The notes beneath the pieces were generated by a model. It searched no databases and was not told the origin of the DNA. It was given only the letters and a program-made list of their open reading frames with translations. From JAQVHD01 sp035369485 (lineage in GTDB: Bacteria; Patescibacteriota; Minisyncoccia; UBA6257; JAAZHW01): a stretch of 6,681 nucleotides of DNA. The stretch spans positions 1 through 6,681 of the forward strand of contig DAOSMC010000020.1 of assembly GCA_035369485.1 (NCBI GenBank), read 5' to 3'. Within the stretch, counting starts at the first letter, position 1, and every line of letters begins with the position of its first letter. Made by a program: the position numbers and the translations under genes. Positions 4,620 to 6,681 of the stretch are shown here, one piece after another.

Positions 4620-5189
4620 CTAATCGCCATCCTTCTCCATTATTCCCTTTAATCGTTTTAATGCTCGATGCTGTATTACCCGTAAAGTTAAAGGGCTTTT
4701 ATTCATAATTGCGGCTATTTCATCATAAGATAAATCGTCAACAAAACGCAAAAGCAGCAATTCTTTTTGTTCTGAAGGTAATTGATTAATAAACTCTACA
4801 ACTCGACGAACCTCCTCCTGGATAGCAAATTGTTCGGCCAAATCTAAATCATCAACTATATCTAAAGCGTTTTCACTATCTAAGCTAAAATCTGGCTTTT
4901 TTTTGCGATAAAAATCTATAATTAAATTTCGGGCAATAGAATAAAGCCAACTACTAAAAGGATTCTTATAAAACTTAAATTGGGGCAGCGCTTCCCAAGC
5001 TTTTGTAAAAACTTGCTGGGTTAAATCTTCGGCTTCTTCTTTATTATTGGTTTTCAAATAAATATAACGATAAATGCGTTCAACAAAAAGCTCATAAATT
5101 TCGCCGAAAGATTCAGCGTTTCCATGTTGTGCTTGAGAAACTAATTTTCTTATCTTTTTTTTATTATCTTTTTTATTACTATTATCCAT
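4620..5189 (-). CDS. ECF-type RNA polymerase sigma factor
   Basis: Sigma factors of this class bind core RNA polymerase and redirect it to special promoters, usually in response to an extracytoplasmic signal. From the ATG at 5189 the product is 189 aa, typical of ECF sigmas, with no regions 1 or 3. Region 2 spans about residues 20-98, with the core-binding motif EEAEDLTQQVFTKAWEAL (51-68) and -10 recognition in SSWLYSIARNLIIDFYRKKK (79-98). Region 4 spans about 137-184 (LPSEQKELLLLRF, then LSYDEIAAIMNKSPLTLRVI and the recognition helix into RALKRLKG). A TTG at 5198 would add three residues (MVS), but the ATG is preferred, about 17 nt from the predicted transcript start. No anti-sigma gene lies next to it. 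The N-terminus is unusually Lys/Asn-rich. The specific regulon is unknown. Confidence 0.93.
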   Translation of the reverse strand: MDNSNKKDNKKKIRKLVSQAQHGNAESFGEIYELFVERIYRYIYLKTNNKEEAEDLTQQVFTKAWEALPQFKFYKNPFSSWLYSIARNLIIDFYRKKKPDFSLDSENALDIVDDLDLAEQFAIQEEVRRVVEFINQLPSEQKELLLLRFVDDLSYDEIAAIMNKSPLTLRVIQHRALKRLKGIMEKDGD

Positions 5190-5212
5190 AGAAACCAAGC
5201 GTTTTCTTTATC

Positions 5213-5240
5213 ATTATACATCATACATAATTATTGCGAA
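5213..5240 (-). promoter_or_regulatory. Promoter of the sigma factor gene
   Basis: Read on the minus strand, TTCGCA (5240-5235) and a perfect TATAAT (5218-5213) are 16 nt apart. The -35 hexamer shares five bases with the -35 of the opposing rpmH promoter. Confidence 0.55.
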
Positions 5241-5262
5241 AATCAAAATTCTATGTTAGAAT
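5234..5262 (+). promoter_or_regulatory. Promoter of the rpmH-rnpA-yidC operon
   Basis: TTGCGA (5234-5239) and TAGAAT (5257-5262) are 17 nt apart, with an extended -10 (TGT before TAGAAT). The predicted start, about 5269-5270, coincides with the A of the rpmH ATG, which suggests leaderless initiation; no Shine-Dalgarno sequence is present. Confidence 0.6.
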
Positions 5263-5269
5263 GGCTGAT

Positions 5270-5404
5270 ATGTCGACTACTTATCAACCCAAAAAAAAGA
5301 AAAGAGCGAAAACGCACGGCTTCCTGAAACGAATGAAAAAACCAGGAGGAAGAAATATCATAAAAAGGCGCCGCCAAAAGGGTCGTTCTCGTTTAGCAGT
5401 ATAG
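5270..5404 (+). CDS. rpmH: 50S ribosomal protein L34
   Basis: L34 is a very small, very basic protein of the large ribosomal subunit, buried in 23S rRNA. Reading from 5270 gives 44 residues: MSTTYQPKKKKRAKTHGF, then LKRMKKPGGRNIIKRRRQKG and RSRLAV. These match the family hallmarks TYQP...RR...HGF..RM...GR..L..RR.KGR..L. The usual TYQPS-x-x-R and MxTxxGRxVLxxRRxKGRxxL segments are recognisable, with Pro in place of the common Thr before GGR. The length is the usual 44-46 residues. It is followed without any gap by rnpA (TAG then ATG), the classical bacterial order. The ATG has no Shine-Dalgarno sequence and coincides with the predicted transcript start. This gene was identified by reading the frame between the sigma promoter region and rnpA. 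Confidence 0.96.
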   Translation: MSTTYQPKKKKRAKTHGFLKRMKKPGGRNIIKRRRQKGRSRLAV

Positions 5405-5755
5405 ATGAAATATCGCTCCCTTAAAAAAGAGAAAGATTTTCAACGAGTTTTTCAAAAAGGGAAAAAAATCAATTGTCCAGAGCTAACTCTTATTTTTTTA
5501 CCACGACAGAATGATCCGATCAATTACGTAGCCATTATTACCAGCAAGGCCAATTTTCGTAAAGCCACTCAAAGAAACCTTATTAAAAGAAGGCTGAAAG
5601 CAATCCTTCGGCAAATTAATCTTGCAAAAAATGGATTAGACATCATCATTATTGCCAAAACACCTCTTTTAACTAAAAAATTTGAGGATCTAAAAATTGT
5701 CGTTGAATCAATCTTTCAAAAAGCAAAATTAAATGATATCGAATTTAAGCAGTAA
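5405..5755 (+). CDS. rnpA: Ribonuclease P protein component
   Basis: RnpA binds the catalytic RNA of RNase P and helps it recognise pre-tRNA 5' leaders. The 116-residue product is within the usual range. Conserved elements are LKKEKDFQRVFQKGKK at the N-terminus (residues 6-21, pre-tRNA leader-binding side), a central strand (INYVAIITSK), and the RNA-binding helix KATQRNLIKRRLKAIL (53-68). The helix normally carries an RNR triplet; here it is R57-N58-L59, so the third basic residue is Leu, though the following KRR is retained. The C-terminal part (LDIIIIAKTPLLTKKFEDLK) fits the family. The ATG directly follows the rpmH stop with no spacer and no Shine-Dalgarno sequence, so translational coupling is likely. 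yidC begins 14 nt later. Confidence 0.95.
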   Translation: MKYRSLKKEKDFQRVFQKGKKINCPELTLIFLPRQNDPINYVAIITSKANFRKATQRNLIKRRLKAILRQINLAKNGLDIIIIAKTPLLTKKFEDLKIVVESIFQKAKLNDIEFKQ

Positions 5756-5769
5756 TCATTTGTTCATTT

Positions 5770-6513
5770 ATGGGTAACCTTTTTCACATAATCCTTGTCC
5801 AGCCAATTTTAAATTTATTAATTTTGATCTACAACATTTTACCTTGGCCAGATATTGGATTAGCCACTATTATTCTAACGGTGATTATCCGTCTTATTTT
5901 GGCGCCTTTTTTTCATAAAAGCACCAAACAACAAATAATGATCAATCGACTGCAACCGGCTATTCAAAAAATTCAAAAAGAATACAAAGACGATAAAGAA
6001 AAATTAGCCAAAGCTCAGTTAGAATTGTATAAAAAAAACAAAGTCAATCCTTTTGGCAATTTAGCCATAACCCTAATTCAATTACCTATTATGTTAGCAG
6101 TTTATCGTGTCTTTTTATTAGGTTTCGGGCCAGAAATAATCCAAAACAATCTTTACTCTTTTATCAGTCAGCCCCAAACAATTAACACTCTATTTCTGGG
6201 TTTTATCAATTTGAACAAAGCAAATATTTTTATGGCTATTTTAGCAGCGGTTGTCCAATATCTATCTACCAAACTCACAATGTCTTCTCTAAAACAATCA
6301 AAACGACATCAAAAAGATCAAAGCCCTAACCAAAAAATGGCTAATGCTTTACAAAAACAGATGATCTTTTTAGGACCGGTGATGACTTTTATCATTCTTG
6401 TTGGTTTACCTTCAATTTTAGGCTTATATTGGATTGCAACTACTCTTTTTAGTATCGCTCAGCAATGGTATGTTTTAAAACATTTTCATTTTGAAGAAAT
6501 TGAGTTAGAATAA
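5770..6513 (+). CDS. yidC: Membrane protein insertase YidC/Oxa1 family
   Basis: YidC inserts and folds membrane proteins, alone or with SecYEG. The 247-residue product is of the short type, lacking the large periplasmic domain of proteobacterial YidC and the basic C-terminal tail. Predicted hydrophobic segments are at about 7-24, 29-49, 97-118, 150-170 and 198-228, giving the five-helix core. The conserved groove arginine is R41 in TVIIRLILAPF. The cytoplasmic hairpin (about 50-95, QQIMINRLQPAIQKIQKEYK and following, ending NPFGN) matches the family. The last helices carry the PSILGLYWIATTLFSIAQQW signature. It sits in the classical rpmH-rnpA-yidC-jag order. The small yidD usually found between rnpA and yidC is missing: only 14 nt separate them. 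The ATG has no Shine-Dalgarno sequence. Confidence 0.97.
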   Translation: MGNLFHIILVQPILNLLILIYNILPWPDIGLATIILTVIIRLILAPFFHKSTKQQIMINRLQPAIQKIQKEYKDDKEKLAKAQLELYKKNKVNPFGNLAITLIQLPIMLAVYRVFLLGFGPEIIQNNLYSFISQPQTINTLFLGFINLNKANIFMAILAAVVQYLSTKLTMSSLKQSKRHQKDQSPNQKMANALQKQMIFLGPVMTFIILVGLPSILGLYWIATTLFSIAQQWYVLKHFHFEEIELE

Positions 6514-6527
6514 TATTTATTTACAAT
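6500..6527 (+). promoter_or_regulatory. Possible internal promoter before jag
   Basis: TTGAGT (6500-6505) and TACAAT (6522-6527) are 16 nt apart, inside the 3' end of yidC and the short gap after it. The predicted start would be about 6534-6536, on the ATG of jag, again a leaderless arrangement. AT-rich sequence makes chance matches common. Confidence 0.3.
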
Positions 6528-6535
6528 ATAAATAT

Positions 6536-6681
6536 ATGGAAGAAATTACTCAAATAGTTAAAAACATTCTATCATTTCTTGATTTAGAAGACGCAAGTGT
6601 TGATGTTGTTGAAGCGGATGATAATTTATCCATCAATATCAGAACCGAAAATGGTCATTTCCTTATTGGACCAGAAGGATC
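6536..6681 (+). CDS. jag: Jag/KhpB family RNA-binding protein (N-terminal part, cut by window end)
   Basis: Only the first 48 codons are present; the reading frame is open to the window end. The sequence starts MEEITQIVKNILSFLDLED and reaches the first KH-domain landmark, FLIGPEG (42-48), where the family normally has LIG(K/R)xG. Position after yidC (22-nt gap) is the classical place of jag/khpB, whose product carries a KH and an R3H domain and is linked to RNA binding and cell-envelope control. The N-terminal Jag_N domain of Firmicutes homologues seems absent, since the KH domain begins almost at once. The GPEG loop lacks the basic residue typical of the GXXG loop. The R3H domain lies beyond the window, so assignment rests on context plus the KH start. 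No Shine-Dalgarno sequence is present. Confidence 0.85.
   Translation, partial: MEEITQIVKNILSFLDLEDASVDVVEADDNLSINIRTENGHFLIGPEG

Noticed and set aside
5190..5198. TTG start adding three residues to the sigma factor
   Set aside because: The ATG at 5189 is a better start, the extra residues match nothing in the family, and the TTG would be too close to the predicted transcript start.
5281..5290. TTATCAACC in rpmH as a second DnaA box
   Set aside because: It differs from consensus at two of nine positions and encodes the conserved YQP motif of L34, which explains it fully.

Overview
The window looks like part of a small, AT-rich genome of a Candidate Phyla Radiation (Patescibacteria) bacterium, most like a Parcubacteria-type lineage. 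This is inferred from several things together: short genes, several SD-less (possibly leaderless) starts, a short YidC of the 'inner-core-only' type, a full-length RNase Y, a membrane-anchored Cys-rich mini-protein of a kind I associate with CPR and archaea, and several small proteins I cannot assign. The standard genetic code fits: all eleven complete genes read through and stop at TAA or TAG. The lineage cannot be fixed from this sequence alone.

Layout. 1-273: gene-free. It starts with a GC-rich 56-nt block ending in something like a tRNA 3' end, followed by a strong imperfect hairpin at 98-135 and a promoter. 274-874: two small genes in tandem, one unknown and one membrane-anchored Cys-rich protein. 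916-989: tRNA-His(GTG) with its own promoter. 1133-2009: two-gene operon (a membrane-anchored mini-protein resembling the C-terminal domain of efflux adaptor proteins, then an unknown 158-aa protein), closed by an excellent terminator. 2105-2470: single unknown gene with its own promoter and terminator. 2648-4171: rny (RNase Y) behind a roughly 100-nt AU-rich leader. 4261-4536: HU-type nucleoid protein with a perfect DnaA box just upstream of its promoter. 4572-4607: a perfect 36-nt palindrome that terminates both HU and the convergent gene. 4620-5189 (minus): ECF-type sigma factor. 5270-6681: rpmH, rnpA, yidC and the start of jag/khpB, the classical bacterial cluster. The 44-codon rpmH is short but clear.

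How it fits together. The right half is housekeeping: ribosomal protein L34, the RNase P protein, the membrane insertase and a KH RNA-binding protein, next to RNase Y and HU. In many bacteria dnaA and the replication origin sit beside rpmH. Here that place is taken by a divergently transcribed sigma factor, whose promoter appears to overlap the rpmH promoter at the -35 box. The three unassigned genes at 1133-2470 all have near-perfect Shine-Dalgarno sequences, while none of the housekeeping genes does. This split is the most distinctive feature of the window and suggests two translation-initiation classes.
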